Positions 1-9,485 of a stretch of DNA of 64,000 nucleotides are shown here, piece by piece. A program made the translations under genes and the position numbers. The notes beneath the pieces are model-generated. The model saw nothing but the letters and a program-made list of their open reading frames with translations, was not told the DNA's origin and made no database searches. This DNA comes from Sphingobacterium olei. GTDB lineage: Bacteria > Bacteroidota > Bacteroidia > Sphingobacteriales > Sphingobacteriaceae. The DNA lies in assembly GCF_005048855.1 (NCBI RefSeq), contig NZ_SUME01000004.1, positions 434,001 to 498,000 on the forward strand, given 5' to 3'. The first letter of the stretch is position 1. Each line of letters begins with the position of its first letter.

Positions 1-2
1 CT

Positions 3-1409
3 TCTGTTGGTATGATGCACATTGTGTTGGATACCATAAGGGAGTTGTTTCCTTTGCGTACGTGTAATCTTAATTTAGCACCTCAGAATATTGCGAAGGG
101 CAAGTACAAAGTATGTCTGGAATACCAGATCGGTAATTGTAGAGGGCCATGCGAAGGATTTCAAGAGGAGGAAGATTATAGCCAAAATCTAAGCGACATC
201 AAGGATATCCTGAACGGTAAAATCTCGGTGGTCACAAATCGTTTGAAGGTTCAGCTTAATGATGCAATTGCCGAATTAAAGTTTGAAGCTGCACACAGCC
301 TAAAAGCGAAATTGGATAAACTAGGTAATTACCAAAGCAGATCTACGGTAGTGAGCTCGTCTATTTCCAATGTAGACGTATTTAGCATCGCTTCGGATGA
401 AAGTTATGCTTTTGTGAATTTCCTAAAAGTAATGAATGGTGTTGTCATCCAAACCCAGACCCTGGAAATGAAAAAGCGCTTGGATGAAAGCGATGCAGAG
501 CTGCTCGCCCTAGCTATTCCGGAAATACGCAGCCGTTTTAAGAGTGTTTCACGGGAGATCATTGTGCCTTTTGATTTAGAGATCGAGAGTGTTCCCGAAT
601 ACATAAAATTTACAGTACCCAAAGCGGGTGATAAATTTAAGCTTTTAGAGCTTTCACTTAAGAATGTCGCCTACTTTAAAAAGGAACGGTTGACACAGTA
701 CGAGCGTCTGAATCCCGAATTGAAGACGGAGCGCATCCTTCTTCAGATGCAGAAGGACTTAAGACTGAATGTACTTCCTCGACATATCGAATGTTTTGAT
801 AACTCCAATATTCAAGGTAGTTTTCCAGTATCGGCGATTGTGGTATTCAAAGATGCAAAGCCTTCTAAGAAGGACTATCGGCATTTTAATGTGAAGACCG
901 TTGTAGGACCGGATGATTTTGCGACGATGGAAGAGGCTGTATACAGGAGATATAAGCGTGTTTTAGATGAAGAGCAGTCGTTGCCTCAATTAATCATAAT
1001 AGATGGCGGAAAGGGGCAGCTGAGCGCAGCCTTGAAGAGCTTACGCTTGCTAGGGATCGAAAAACAAGTGACCATCATCGGTATTGCCAAACGATTGGAA
1101 GAACTGTTTTATCCCGGAGATCAGTATCCGCTTTATCTGGATAAGAAATCAGAAACGCTTCGTATCATTCAACACCTTCGCGATGAGGCCCACCGATTTG
1201 GGATCACCTTTCACCGTAACCAGCGAAGCCGCAAGACGTTTGTGTCGGAATTGGATAATATTCCTGGAATTGGGAAGACGACAGTAGAACGTCTACTGAA
1301 AACGTTTAAGTCCGTGAAACGAATAAAGGAACAGCCGGACGAAGAGCTTAAAAAGGTATTAAATCAAAAACAATTAATGGCTCTTCGGACGTACTTTTTG
1401 GAGAAATAA
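3..1409 (+). CDS. uvrC: UvrABC excinuclease subunit C, 5'-truncated by window edge
   Basis: UvrC makes the two incisions around DNA lesions with UvrA/UvrB in nucleotide excision repair. The reading frame is open to the left edge, so the gene starts outside the window; the visible part is about 468 of an expected 600 residues and lacks the N-terminal GIY-YIG nuclease domain. Visible in order: the cysteine-containing segment YQIGNCRGPCEG, a UVR (UvrB-binding) helix pair around FEAAHSLKAKLDKL, the RNase H-like second nuclease domain (FDNSNIQG and IIIDGGKGQ), and a C-terminal helix-hairpin-helix (IPGIGKTTVERLL). It converges on era across an interspersed repeat. The internal ATG at 12 is not a credible start, because conserved sequence must lie upstream. 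Confidence 0.95.
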   Translation, partial: SVGMMHIVLDTIRELFPLRTCNLNLAPQNIAKGKYKVCLEYQIGNCRGPCEGFQEEEDYSQNLSDIKDILNGKISVVTNRLKVQLNDAIAELKFEAAHSLKAKLDKLGNYQSRSTVVSSSISNVDVFSIASDESYAFVNFLKVMNGVVIQTQTLEMKKRLDESDAELLALAIPEIRSRFKSVSREIIVPFDLEIESVPEYIKFTVPKAGDKFKLLELSLKNVAYFKKERLTQYERLNPELKTERILLQMQKDLRLNVLPRHIECFDNSNIQGSFPVSAIVVFKDAKPSKKDYRHFNVKTVVGPDDFATMEEAVYRRYKRVLDEEQSLPQLIIIDGGKGQLSAALKSLRLLGIEKQVTIIGIAKRLEELFYPGDQYPLYLDKKSETLRIIQHLRDEAHRFGITFHRNQRSRKTFVSELDNIPGIGKTTVERLLKTFKSVKRIKEQPDEELKKVLNQKQLMALRTYFLEK

Positions 1410-1413
1410 AAAT

Positions 1414-1599
1414 GTGTCTAAAAGAACGATATCGTCTTCATTGCGAGCGAATCTGTCGGAGGAAGAGTTTAATCACTGGATGGCGTCTAAAAAACATGGT
1501 ATCGTCATTGCGAGGAGGCACGACGTGGCAATCTTCTTTGATTCGATAAGATTGCTTCGCTTCGCTCGCAATGACGTAAAAGTGCACTTTTTTAGACAC
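1414..1599. repeat. Interspersed composite repeat, copy 1
   Basis: The element is bounded by GTGTCTAAAA (1414-1423) and its inverted complement TTTTAGACAC (1590-1599). Inside, a second GCGTCTAAAAAAC junction at about 1485 begins a near-direct repeat of the left end (GTATCGTC then TTGCGAGG). The right half holds an imperfect palindrome built on GTCATTGCGAGG...CGCTCGCAATGAC. A degenerate relative with the same order lies at 24166-24342. It fills the spacer between the convergent uvrC and era genes. It encodes no credible protein; the short frames on both strands are by-products of the palindrome. It resembles REP/BIME or MITE-like repeats of Bacteroidetes. Confidence 0.7.
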
Positions 1600-1604
1600 T
1601 CCTG

Positions 1605-2483
1605 TTAATCGTCGTAACCGAAACTTTTTAAATAATTTTTCTTGGATCTCCAATCAGGAATCACTTTCACAAATAGTTCGAGAAAGACTTTTTTACCGAT
1701 GAACTCTTCGATATCCTGACGTGCATAAGTACCCACTTTTTTTATCATTGCGCCTGCTTTTCCAATAATGATATTTTTTTGGGAGTCACGTTCTACGATA
1801 ATTTCGGCTGCTATTCGTGTAATATTAGCTTCTTCCTTATAGGACGTTACAATCACCTCCGTACTATAAGGGATTTCTTTGTCGTAAAGCTTGAACACTT
1901 TTTCGCGGATCATCTCCGAAACGAAAAAACGCATTGATTTGTCCGTCAACTCATCCTTTTCGTAATAGGGGGCATGCTCGGGTAGATTTTCCTTGATATA
2001 GGCCATAATGCCGTTAACACCGTGATCCAATAAAGCCGAGATTGCAAAAATAGCGTGAGGATTTAATTTCTCTTTCCAGAATTCTATTTTAGCCATGACC
2101 TCTTCTTCCGAGGATTTGTCTATTTTATTAATTAAAACGGCAACAGGTGAAGCGGTTTTTCGCAGTTTTTCTATCACATCGTTCTCATCATATTTTTCGT
2201 GTATATCTGTCACAAAAAGAATGATATCGGCATCAATCAAAGATCCCTGTACAAAATTCATCATTGATTCTTGTAAAGAATAATTGGGTTTGATCACACC
2301 GGGGGTGTCAGAAAACACGATTTGATGATCTGTATCATTGACAATCCCAATAATCCGGTGGCGGGTTGTTTGAGCCTTCGGTGTGATGATAGACATCTTT
2401 TCCCCTACTAATGAGTTCATTAGGGTAGATTTGCCAGCATTTGGCTTACCTATAATACTTACGAATCCTGCTTTGTGCGACAT
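1605..2483 (-). CDS. era: GTPase Era
   Basis: Era is an essential GTPase that binds the 3' end of 16S rRNA and assists 30S subunit maturation. The 292-residue product has the P-loop GKPNAGKS near residue 12, the switch region TPKAQTTRHRI, the G3 motif DTPGV, the G4 motif NKID, and a C-terminal KH RNA-binding domain with IIIGKAGAMIKKVG. Length matches the family (about 300). The ATG start places the P-loop at its usual distance from the N-terminus. It is convergent with uvrC and divergent from the tRNA cluster. Confidence 0.97.
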   Translation of the reverse strand: MSHKAGFVSIIGKPNAGKSTLMNSLVGEKMSIITPKAQTTRHRIIGIVNDTDHQIVFSDTPGVIKPNYSLQESMMNFVQGSLIDADIILFVTDIHEKYDENDVIEKLRKTASPVAVLINKIDKSSEEEVMAKIEFWKEKLNPHAIFAISALLDHGVNGIMAYIKENLPEHAPYYEKDELTDKSMRFFVSEMIREKVFKLYDKEIPYSTEVIVTSYKEEANITRIAAEIIVERDSQKNIIIGKAGAMIKKVGTYARQDIEEFIGKKVFLELFVKVIPDWRSKKNYLKSFGYDD

Positions 2484-2496
2484 TTTTCAATCTTTA

Positions 2497-2528
2497 TTTG
2501 GATTACAAAGAAACAAATAATATCTTTG
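2497..2528 (+). promoter_or_regulatory. Bacteroidetes-type promoter of the tRNA-Met cluster
   Basis: TTTG at 2497-2500 and TATCTTTG at 2521-2528 match the -33 (TTTG) and -7 (TAnnTTTG) elements recognised by the Bacteroidetes primary sigma factor, with a 20-nt spacer. The first tRNA begins about 70 nt downstream, which leaves room for a processed leader. This is the clearest two-element promoter in the window. Confidence 0.7.
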
Positions 2529-2596
2529 TACTCCAATTAAGGAGAGCAATATCTTGCGTTTTGACCAAAAGAACGCATTTAATATATAAAATATAT

Positions 2597-2669
2597 TGCG
2601 GGGTGGAGCAGTTGGTAGCTCGTCGGGCTCATAACCCGAAGGCCATTGGTTCGAGTCCAATCCCCGCTA
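2597..2669 (+). tRNA. tRNA-Met(CAT), initiator type, copy 1
   Basis: A cloverleaf of 73 nt with anticodon CAT in the loop CTCATAA. Two initiator hallmarks are visible: three consecutive G-C pairs at the base of the anticodon stem (GGG...CCC) and an unpaired first acceptor position (T1 opposite T72, where E. coli fMet has C1/A72). The acceptor is TGCGGGG/CCCCGCT, the discriminator base is A, and CCA is not encoded. First of three tandem copies. Confidence 0.93.
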
Positions 2670-2674
2670 CTAAG

Positions 2675-2696
2675 GAGCTAAGGCAATGCTTAGCTC
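2675..2696 (+). other. Inter-tRNA hairpin 1
   Basis: GAGCTAAG and CTTAGCTC form a perfect 8-bp stem around a 6-nt loop in the spacer after the first tRNA. No T tract follows, so it looks like an RNA-processing signal rather than a terminator. The same stem recurs one 119-bp period later. Confidence 0.55.
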
Positions 2697-2715
2697 AACG
2701 AAATTTAAAATACAT

Positions 2716-2788
<73 letters not shown>

Positions 2789-2793
2789 CTAAA

Positions 2794-2815
2794 GAGCTAA
2801 GTGAAAGCTTAGCTC
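2794..2815 (+). other. Inter-tRNA hairpin 2
   Basis: The GAGCTAAG/CTTAGCTC stem is repeated exactly 119 bp after the first copy. The loop sequence differs (TGAAAG against GCAATG) while the stem is identical, which suggests selection on the stem. Confidence 0.55.
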
Positions 2816-2834
2816 AACGAAATTTAAAATACAT

Positions 2835-2907
2835 TGCGGGGTGGAGCAGTTGGTAGCTCGTCGGGCTCATAACCCGAAGGCCATTGGTTCGAGTCCAATC
2901 CCCGCTA
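2835..2907 (+). tRNA. tRNA-Met(CAT), initiator type, copy 3
   Basis: Identical in sequence to copy 1 over the tRNA body, with the CAT anticodon, the initiator-specific G-C triplet and no encoded CCA. It begins exactly 119 bp after copy 2. A strong terminator follows immediately. Confidence 0.93.
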
Positions 2908-2911
2908 CTAA

Positions 2912-2949
2912 AACAAAGCTTCGATCTTTTAGATCGGAGCTTTTGTTCT
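2912..2949 (+). terminator. Terminator of the tRNA-Met cluster
   Basis: AAGCTTCGATCT and AGATCGGAGCTT pair around a TTT loop with one G-U wobble, followed by TTTTGTTCTTT. It ends the tRNA transcript. The following 220 nt up to 3170 hold no gene and serve as the susC upstream region; I could not place a convincing two-element promoter there. Confidence 0.8.
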
Positions 2950-3169
2950 TTACAAGAATTGATTATTGCTTGATCCCCTTCTTTCAGAGATTTTAACAAT
3001 GTTATAAAAGGTTGTTTATGCAAACGTTTGTGTGTTTTACGCAAACGATTTCGTTTAACATTATGTTTTTGATTAGGTTACTTTGGGTTAACTTGGTGCG
3101 GTTAAATTATTGAATTCTACTACTTATGGAACTTCGTTAGTTTAATTAAAAACCTTTAAAAGTAATTTT

Positions 3170-6100
3170 ATGATAAAGAGATTTACAAGTCCTTTTTTCA
3201 TTGGCAAAAGTTTTCGGCTAGCTTCAATCTTGATGCTTGGGTTTGGTATACCTACTGCTTCAGTATTTGGAAGTGACTCGACTACCCATGCGAATGCATT
3301 TTATCAACAAACGGTAACTGGCCGTGTCACCTCATCTACTGGGCCTGTTGCAGGCGTCACTGTGACCATTAAAGGAAATGCTTCTGTATCGACTTCAACG
3401 GATGTTCAGGGTAACTTTTCCATTGAGGCAAGCAACGGTCAGACATTGATTTTTACAGCTGTTGGATTCTCAACGCTAGAGGAAATCGTGACCGGAAATG
3501 TGCTGTCGGTGATCTTAGATGAAAGCGATCAAGCCCTGGAAGAGATTGTAGTGGTGGGATATGGTACCCAAAAAAGGGAGAGCCTAACAGGAGCATTGAA
3601 TACCGTAAAAGGTAGGGAGTTGAGAGATATAACTACACCGTCTGTAGAAAATATGCTGAATGGAAAGGCTCCTGGTGTTTTTGTTGCTCCAGGTTCCGGA
3701 CAACCAGGTGCGAGAGGTGGTGTTGTCATCCGAGGTCAGGCTACGTTGAGTGGAAGTACAAGTCCACTATGGGTTATTGATGGTGTTATCGTCGGATCGG
3801 GAGCTGGGGATTTAAATCCCGATGATATCGAATCAATGACCATTTTGAAGGATGCTGCCTCTACAGCAATTTACGGTTCGCAAGGTGCCAATGGTGTTAT
3901 TGTTGTTACGACCAAAAATGCAAAAGTAGGAAAGACAACCGTGGACCTTTCGACGAAGATCGGCTTTAATGAGCTCACGAACGGAAATATGGAAATGATG
4001 AATGGAGCGGAATTGTATGATTATTATGCTTCGTTTGCTAATTCAGCTAATATTTCATTTCCTCGTTGGAACGAAAACTTACGCAATAGCAACTTCGATT
4101 GGTGGGACTTAGCGACGCAAAGTGGATTCACCCAGAATCATAATGCCACTATCCAAGGGGGGACGGAGACACTTCAGTCTTTCATGTCCATAGGACTGTA
4201 TGATGAAAAGGGAGCCGTGAAAGGTTATGATTTTAAACGTTATAATGTTCGCTTCAGACAAACGTATAAACCGTTTGAGTGGTTTTCGATAAAGCCGTCA
4301 TTAGTTGGTGCACGTCGAGGGGTAGATGATAGGCAGTATTCCACAACCGCAATGTATTCTAATTTGCCATGGGATAGTCCGTTTGATGCCGATGGTAACT
4401 TAGTTCCTCATCGTTATAGTGGTTGGGTAAATAATGCAAGCACCAACTATTTGTATGACCTGCAATGGAACCATTCCGCCAATGTCAACTATGAATTTAT
4501 GGGAAACCTTGATTTTGACGTTAAGTTGACCAACTGGTTGAGTTTCTCATCTGTCAATAACTACAGGTACAATCATTATTCAGCTAGTGGATATACTGAT
4601 CCACGTTCTAATGGCGGACTGAGTGTGGGCGGGCGTCTGACCGAATACCGGTCAGAATATGCAAGAAGGTACACCAGTCAAATTCTTCGCGCAAATCAAA
4701 CCTGGGATAGACATGTTGTAAATGGTTTGATTGCATATGAATTTAATGACTATTCAGCAAAAACATTGGATGCTTATGGTACCGGCTTTATTCCTGGATT
4801 TGAAGTGCTGGATGTTGTAACAAGGCCAGAACGTACAAGGGGCAAGATCAATGAATGGGCTGTTCAGTCCTTTTTGTCTAATGTACATTATGCTTATGAT
4901 AACAAATACCTCGCTCAGGTTTCATTCCGTAGAGATGGCGCATCTAATTTTGGTGACAATGCCAAGTATGGTAACTTTTTCTCTGTTAGTGCAGGTTGGA
5001 ACATTAACCGTGAAGACTGGTTTAAGGCCGATTGGGTAGATGTTTTGAAACTTCGTACGGCATAAGGCTCGGTAGGCAACCGTCCGAGTTCCCTATATCC
5101 GCAATATGATCTTTATTCTATATCGCAAAGCTCAAGTTACAACGGTCAACCTGGAGCATTAATCAGCCAAAAGGGTAATAAAGATCTTACTTGGGAAAAA
5201 ACGTACACTGCAGGAGCGGGAGTCGATGCTACTTTTCTGAATAATCGGGTAAGAGCCACGTTTGACTATTACGTAAAAGACACAGATAATATATTATATC
5301 AAGTTCCAGTTACTGGAACAATTGGTATTACCAGCATTTGGCAAAATATCGGAGAAATGAGAAATACCGGATTTGAGCTTGCTGTTGGAGGTGACATTAT
5401 TCGAAATGATGATTGGTTGTGGAGTATAGACGTTAATATCGGGCATAATAAAAACAGACTTACCAAACTCTATCCGACAAAAGATGCCAATGGAAATTAT
5501 GCCGTTAGGCCGGTTATTATCGGCGACGGCTTAGGTATTGCTGGATCTGCACAGCGTGTGTTGGAGCCAGGTCTTCCGGTTGATACGTATTATTTGAAAG
5601 AATGGGCGGGTGTAAATCCAGATAATGGAGCACCGATGTGGTATCAAGTGGAGCGGGATGTGGATGGGAATGAAGTTTCACGTAATACGACATCAAATTA
5701 TTCGGCCGCTACCTTTGAAAAACTCGGTAAAGCTGCGCCGGATTTGTTCGGTGGATTCTCTACAGCATTAAGATATAAACAATTCGATCTAGGCGCTGTT
5801 TTTGGGTATTCGATTGGTGGAAAAATCTACAACTACTCACGTCAGGAATACGATTCAGATGGTACCTATACTGATCGGAACCAAATGAAATTAATGCCGG
5901 GATGGAGTCGTTGGGAGCAACCAGGGGATAACGCAACACACCCAATCGCAAAGTATAACAATCAGGACAGGGGAAATCAGGTTTCTTCACGTTTTGTAGA
6001 GGATAGTGATTTTCTTCGGTTACGTTCATTGACGCTAGGTTATAATGTTGACCTTAGCCGGTACAACATCAGGAATGTACGTGTGTTTTTTGCCGGTGAG

Positions 6101-6268
6101 AACTTATTTGTCACTACCAAATACTCAGGAGTAGATCCCGAAATTCCATTTAAAGAAGATGATGAAGCCAGTTTAGCTGGAACAGGGGGGGTAATCTTAG
6201 GTTCAACAGGTCCATCCGTGTACCCTGCTACACGCAGATTTATGTTTGGACTTAATCTCTCATTTTAA
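3170..6268 (+). pseudogene. SusC/RagA-family TonB-dependent transporter interrupted by an in-frame TAA
   Basis: A SusC-type outer-membrane transporter that would import a nutrient with the SusD lipoprotein encoded next. The first part (631 codons) has a signal peptide, a carboxypeptidase-regulatory-like domain (GRVTSSTGPVAGVTVTIKG), the motif EEIVVVGYGTQKRESLTG, and the plug with PLWVIDGVIV and ILKDAASTAIYGSQGANGVI. Translation stops at TAA 5063-5065, inside the barrel, in the family motif LR-x-x-YGxxGN, exactly where Tyr is expected. The frame then stays open, uninterrupted, to 6268 and ends with a normal barrel C-terminus (FMFGLNLSF). The full frame of 1032 codons is a normal family length, so one substitution (TAT or TAC to TAA) is the only defect. 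It is either a recent pseudogene, a sequencing error, or read through. No enzyme gene lies next to this pair. Confidence 0.85.
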
Positions 6269-6281
6269 AAACGAAAAGAAC

Positions 6282-7994
6282 ATGAAAAAAATATGTATTG
6301 CATTATCGATCTTGGTTACATTCGCTTCTTGCGATATCGATCGTTTGCCTTATGGTTCAATGGATTCCGAACGGATTGAGAACGATCCGGAAGCGTATTT
6401 AGCGTCTTTACTTAATGGGGCTTATGCGCAATTGAAAGCATGGTCTGACCCCATGCATCGGGCGGGAGAATATGCTGGTGACAATATGATGATCAGAGGG
6501 GCGTCTACGGATGCCTTTTACGAATTTATTTCATTTGCGCGGACACCGAATAATGGCCGGTTAAACCAATTTTGGAATTCGGGATATAAGGCAATTGCAC
6601 AAGTCTCCAATGTGATCAATATGTTTGAAGAAGGGCAGAGTGCAGCGTTTGATAACGAATTAGGCGAGTGCTATTACATTCGTGGTATGATGTATTTTTA
6701 CTTAGTTCGTGCATATGGGCGTCCGTATTATCAAAATCCGGAAACAAATTTGGGTGTGCCAATCGTGAACGGAACACCGGAGGACGTTATCAATTTGGAA
6801 TTGCCCGATCGCGCAACGGTGAAATCTACATACGAACAGGTTATTAGCGATTTAAAGAAGGCAGAGGAGTTGCTTACTATTAATGATGGCTCTTCCTATG
6901 CATCAAAAGGTGCGGCCCAGGCCATGTTATCCCGCGTGTATCTTTATATGAGCGGTACGTATCAATCGCCGAATACGGCATATGCACAATTGGCTGTTGA
7001 TTATGCAGATAAGGTTATCAACTCTGGAGATTATGCACTCTTATCAAGGGATCAATTTATGCAATACAATACCTATGTGCCCGAGAATAATCCGGAAACG
7101 ATTTTTGCAGTAAAACGCGTGGCCTCGGAATTTTCTGGTTCTGACCATTATTACGGAATCGGCGGAATGTATGCTAATATTGGTGGACAAGGCTGGGGTG
7201 AAATGTACGCTAGTGCCAAATACATCGACTTATTGAACGAAACAGGACGAAATGATTGGCGTCCGGAAAAATACAAAATGATAGATGCACGTGCTGCTTT
7301 TATTGAACCAACATATTCAAAAAATGCAACTACGGGTGCTTATTTGGAAGTTTTCCGTTTCATTAAAGAAGATGGTGCGAATGTGCTAAACTATGTGCAG
7401 GACACGGTAATACGTAATGGTAATAGTATAACTTGCAAAGAAGGTCAAGATATCTATACCTTAAGTGCTATTGACGCAGCACAAGAAATTTATAGTATTC
7501 AGTATAAGGATGGTAAAACGTATCAAGGGGTGATTGATTATTTCATTAGTTTAAATAGAGTTTATCCACAGTTTTATATTACGAAAGCTTCTCGTGAAGG
7601 TGAAGATTCACATCTTCATTCGCCAGTGATCAGTAGGTTAGGCGAGGTGTATCTGAACCGTGCAGAAGCTTATGCTAAACTTGGGGACTATGGCGCTGCA
7701 CTGACAGACTTGAACGAGATCAGAACACGTTCTATCGTAAACGGCGGATATAGTTCTTTAGATGCGTCTAATGCGAGCGAGAGAATTGATAAAGAGCGTC
7801 AATTAGAACTGGCCTATCAGGCAGAACGCAGCTACGACGTTTTCCGCAATGGAGGATCATTGGTCCGGCAGTATCCAGGTCCGCACGGACAGTTTGAAGC
7901 GATCGCACCTACGGATTACCGTGTGGTCTATTATATTCCGCAGGATGCGATAAACTCTTATCCAGGTACACTAACGCAGAATCCAACTAATTAA
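6282..7994 (+). CDS. SusD/RagB-family nutrient-binding outer-membrane lipoprotein
   Basis: The surface-exposed, substrate-capturing partner of the SusC encoded 13 nt upstream. The 570-residue product starts with a lipoprotein signal ending in the lipobox FASC. It carries the family features: a helical TPR-like N-terminal half (ECYYIRGMMYFYLVRAYG, KGAAQAMLSRVYLYMSG) and the C-terminal SusD signature (GEVYLNRAEAYAKLGD, ERQLELAYQAERSYDVFR). ATG 6282 is chosen over an upstream ATG at 6246 that overlaps susC, because only it gives a proper signal peptide. The gene is intact although its susC partner is not. The substrate is unknown. Confidence 0.93.
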   Translation: MKKICIALSILVTFASCDIDRLPYGSMDSERIENDPEAYLASLLNGAYAQLKAWSDPMHRAGEYAGDNMMIRGASTDAFYEFISFARTPNNGRLNQFWNSGYKAIAQVSNVINMFEEGQSAAFDNELGECYYIRGMMYFYLVRAYGRPYYQNPETNLGVPIVNGTPEDVINLELPDRATVKSTYEQVISDLKKAEELLTINDGSSYASKGAAQAMLSRVYLYMSGTYQSPNTAYAQLAVDYADKVINSGDYALLSRDQFMQYNTYVPENNPETIFAVKRVASEFSGSDHYYGIGGMYANIGGQGWGEMYASAKYIDLLNETGRNDWRPEKYKMIDARAAFIEPTYSKNATTGAYLEVFRFIKEDGANVLNYVQDTVIRNGNSITCKEGQDIYTLSAIDAAQEIYSIQYKDGKTYQGVIDYFISLNRVYPQFYITKASREGEDSHLHSPVISRLGEVYLNRAEAYAKLGDYGAALTDLNEIRTRSIVNGGYSSLDASNASERIDKERQLELAYQAERSYDVFRNGGSLVRQYPGPHGQFEAIAPTDYRVVYYIPQDAINSYPGTLTQNPTN

Positions 7995-8030
7995 TCGCTT
8001 GGTGTCGAATTTCGGCGGTTATGCACTAGA

Positions 8031-8063
8031 AAATGGCTTTGCTATATTGCAAAGCCATTTTTG
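8031..8063 (+). terminator. Rho-independent terminator after susD
   Basis: AAATGGCTTTGC (8031-8042) and GCAAAGCCATTT (8049-8060) form a perfect 12-bp stem with a 6-nt loop, followed by a short T run. It isolates the susCD pair from der. Confidence 0.85.
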
Positions 8064-8094
8064 TTTATAGCGGTGAAAATCCCTTATTTATCCG

Positions 8095-8102
8095 TAACTT
8101 TG
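8095..8102 (+). promoter_or_regulatory. Probable -7 element of der
   Basis: TAACTTTG matches the TAnnTTTG consensus and lies about 63 nt upstream of the der start. No well-spaced TTTG (-33) is present, so this is a partial match only. Confidence 0.4.
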
Positions 8103-8165
8103 TAACCTTATAAAAAAAGCATAATTTAGAGTTGCCGTGAGGTAACGTTTTTAATATATATTAAT

Positions 8166-9467
8166 ATGGCAAATATAGTTGCAATTGTTGGGCGTCCGAA
8201 TGTAGGTAAATCCACCCTTTATAATAGACTGACCGAAAGTCGTAAAGCGATCGTCGACGATTTTAGTGGTGTCACGCGCGATAGGCATTACGGAGAGGCT
8301 GAGTGGATCGGTAAAAGATTTACCGTAATCGATACGGGCGGGTTTGTTCACGGGTCGGATGATATATTTGAAGCTGCTATTCGCGAACAGGTTCATATTG
8401 CAATTGAAGAAGCCTCAGTAATCCTCTTTATGGTAGATGTCACAACAGGTGTCACAGACTTGGATGACGACATTGCAAATATTCTTCGCCGCAGTAAAAA
8501 GCCGGTATACGTCGTTGCCAATAAAGTAGATCATGCAAAATTGCACCATGCCTCGGCAGAATTTTACGCCTTCGGATTAGGTGAAATCTTTAACATTTCT
8601 TCCGCTACCGGATCGGGTACAGGGGAACTGTTAGATGAGGTGGTTTCGCATTTCGAAGTGCTGGAAGAAGAAGAGAGTACATTACCTAAAATTACTATCG
8701 CAGGTAGACCCAATGTCGGCAAATCTTCTTTAACCAATGCATTGCTGGGTAAAGATCGTAATATTGTGACCCCGATAGCGGGTACCACACGGGATGCTAT
8801 ACGAATACATTATAACCAATTTGGAAATGAATTTCTTTTAATTGATACTGCAGGCCTTCGTCGAAAGACAAAAGTGACCGAAAATATCGAGTTTTATTCG
8901 GTCATGCGTACGATCAAAGCAATTGAAGACTCGGATGTCGTGGTGCTGATGATCGATGCTAACGACGGATTGGAAGCACAGGATATAAATATTTTCCATT
9001 TAGCAGAAAAGAATAAAAAGGGTGTTGTTATCCTCGTGAACAAATGGGATATGGTGGAGAAAGACCATAAAACAGCCAAGGAATTTGAGGCACGTATCCG
9101 TGAGAAAATTGCACCTTTCAATGATGTGCCAATTTTGTTTACATCGGTAACTGAAAAGCAACGTATTTTCAAGGCGGTAGAAACAATTATGGAGGTATAC
9201 CAAAATAAAACGAAGAAAATCCCTACCTCGAAGCTGAATGACGTGATGTTGGATATTATTGAAAATTATCCTCCTCCGGCGACAAAAGGTAAATACATCA
9301 AAGTAAAATATATAACCCAGATTCCGGGCAGGTCACCTATGTTTGCCTTTTTCTGTAATCTACCACAGTATATCAAAGACCCTTACAAACGTTTTGTTGA
9401 AAATAAATTAAGAGAAAACTTTGATTTCTCAGGAGTTCCTATTCAAGTGTTTTTTAGACAAAAATAG
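8166..9467 (+). CDS. der: Ribosome-assembly GTPase Der (EngA)
   Basis: Der is an essential double GTPase needed for 50S subunit biogenesis. Its 433 residues hold two complete G domains in tandem. The first has GRPNVGKS near residue 8, DTGG and NKVD; the second has GRPNVGKS near residue 180, DTAG and NKWD. A C-terminal KH-like domain follows. Length matches the family (about 435). cysS follows after 18 nt, so the two are probably co-transcribed. Confidence 0.97.
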   Translation: MANIVAIVGRPNVGKSTLYNRLTESRKAIVDDFSGVTRDRHYGEAEWIGKRFTVIDTGGFVHGSDDIFEAAIREQVHIAIEEASVILFMVDVTTGVTDLDDDIANILRRSKKPVYVVANKVDHAKLHHASAEFYAFGLGEIFNISSATGSGTGELLDEVVSHFEVLEEEESTLPKITIAGRPNVGKSSLTNALLGKDRNIVTPIAGTTRDAIRIHYNQFGNEFLLIDTAGLRRKTKVTENIEFYSVMRTIKAIEDSDVVVLMIDANDGLEAQDINIFHLAEKNKKGVVILVNKWDMVEKDHKTAKEFEARIREKIAPFNDVPILFTSVTEKQRIFKAVETIMEVYQNKTKKIPTSKLNDVMLDIIENYPPPATKGKYIKVKYITQIPGRSPMFAFFCNLPQYIKDPYKRFVENKLRENFDFSGVPIQVFFRQK

Positions 9468-9485
9468 ATTAAGCAGTATCATGCT

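Noticed and set aside
1414..1653. Short frames on both strands between uvrC and era
   Set aside because: They arise from the palindromic interspersed repeat; no codon structure or conserved protein features.
2814..3044. Minus-strand frame with the ending SSGDWTRTNGLRVMSPTSYQ
   Set aside because: It is the antisense of the third tRNA-Met gene and its terminator; such peptides are a known false annotation over tRNA genes.
5060..5360. Frameshift as the cause of the split susC
   Set aside because: The reading frame is identical before and after the break (both in phase 2) and the intervening codons are open and SusC-like, so only the TAA separates the parts.
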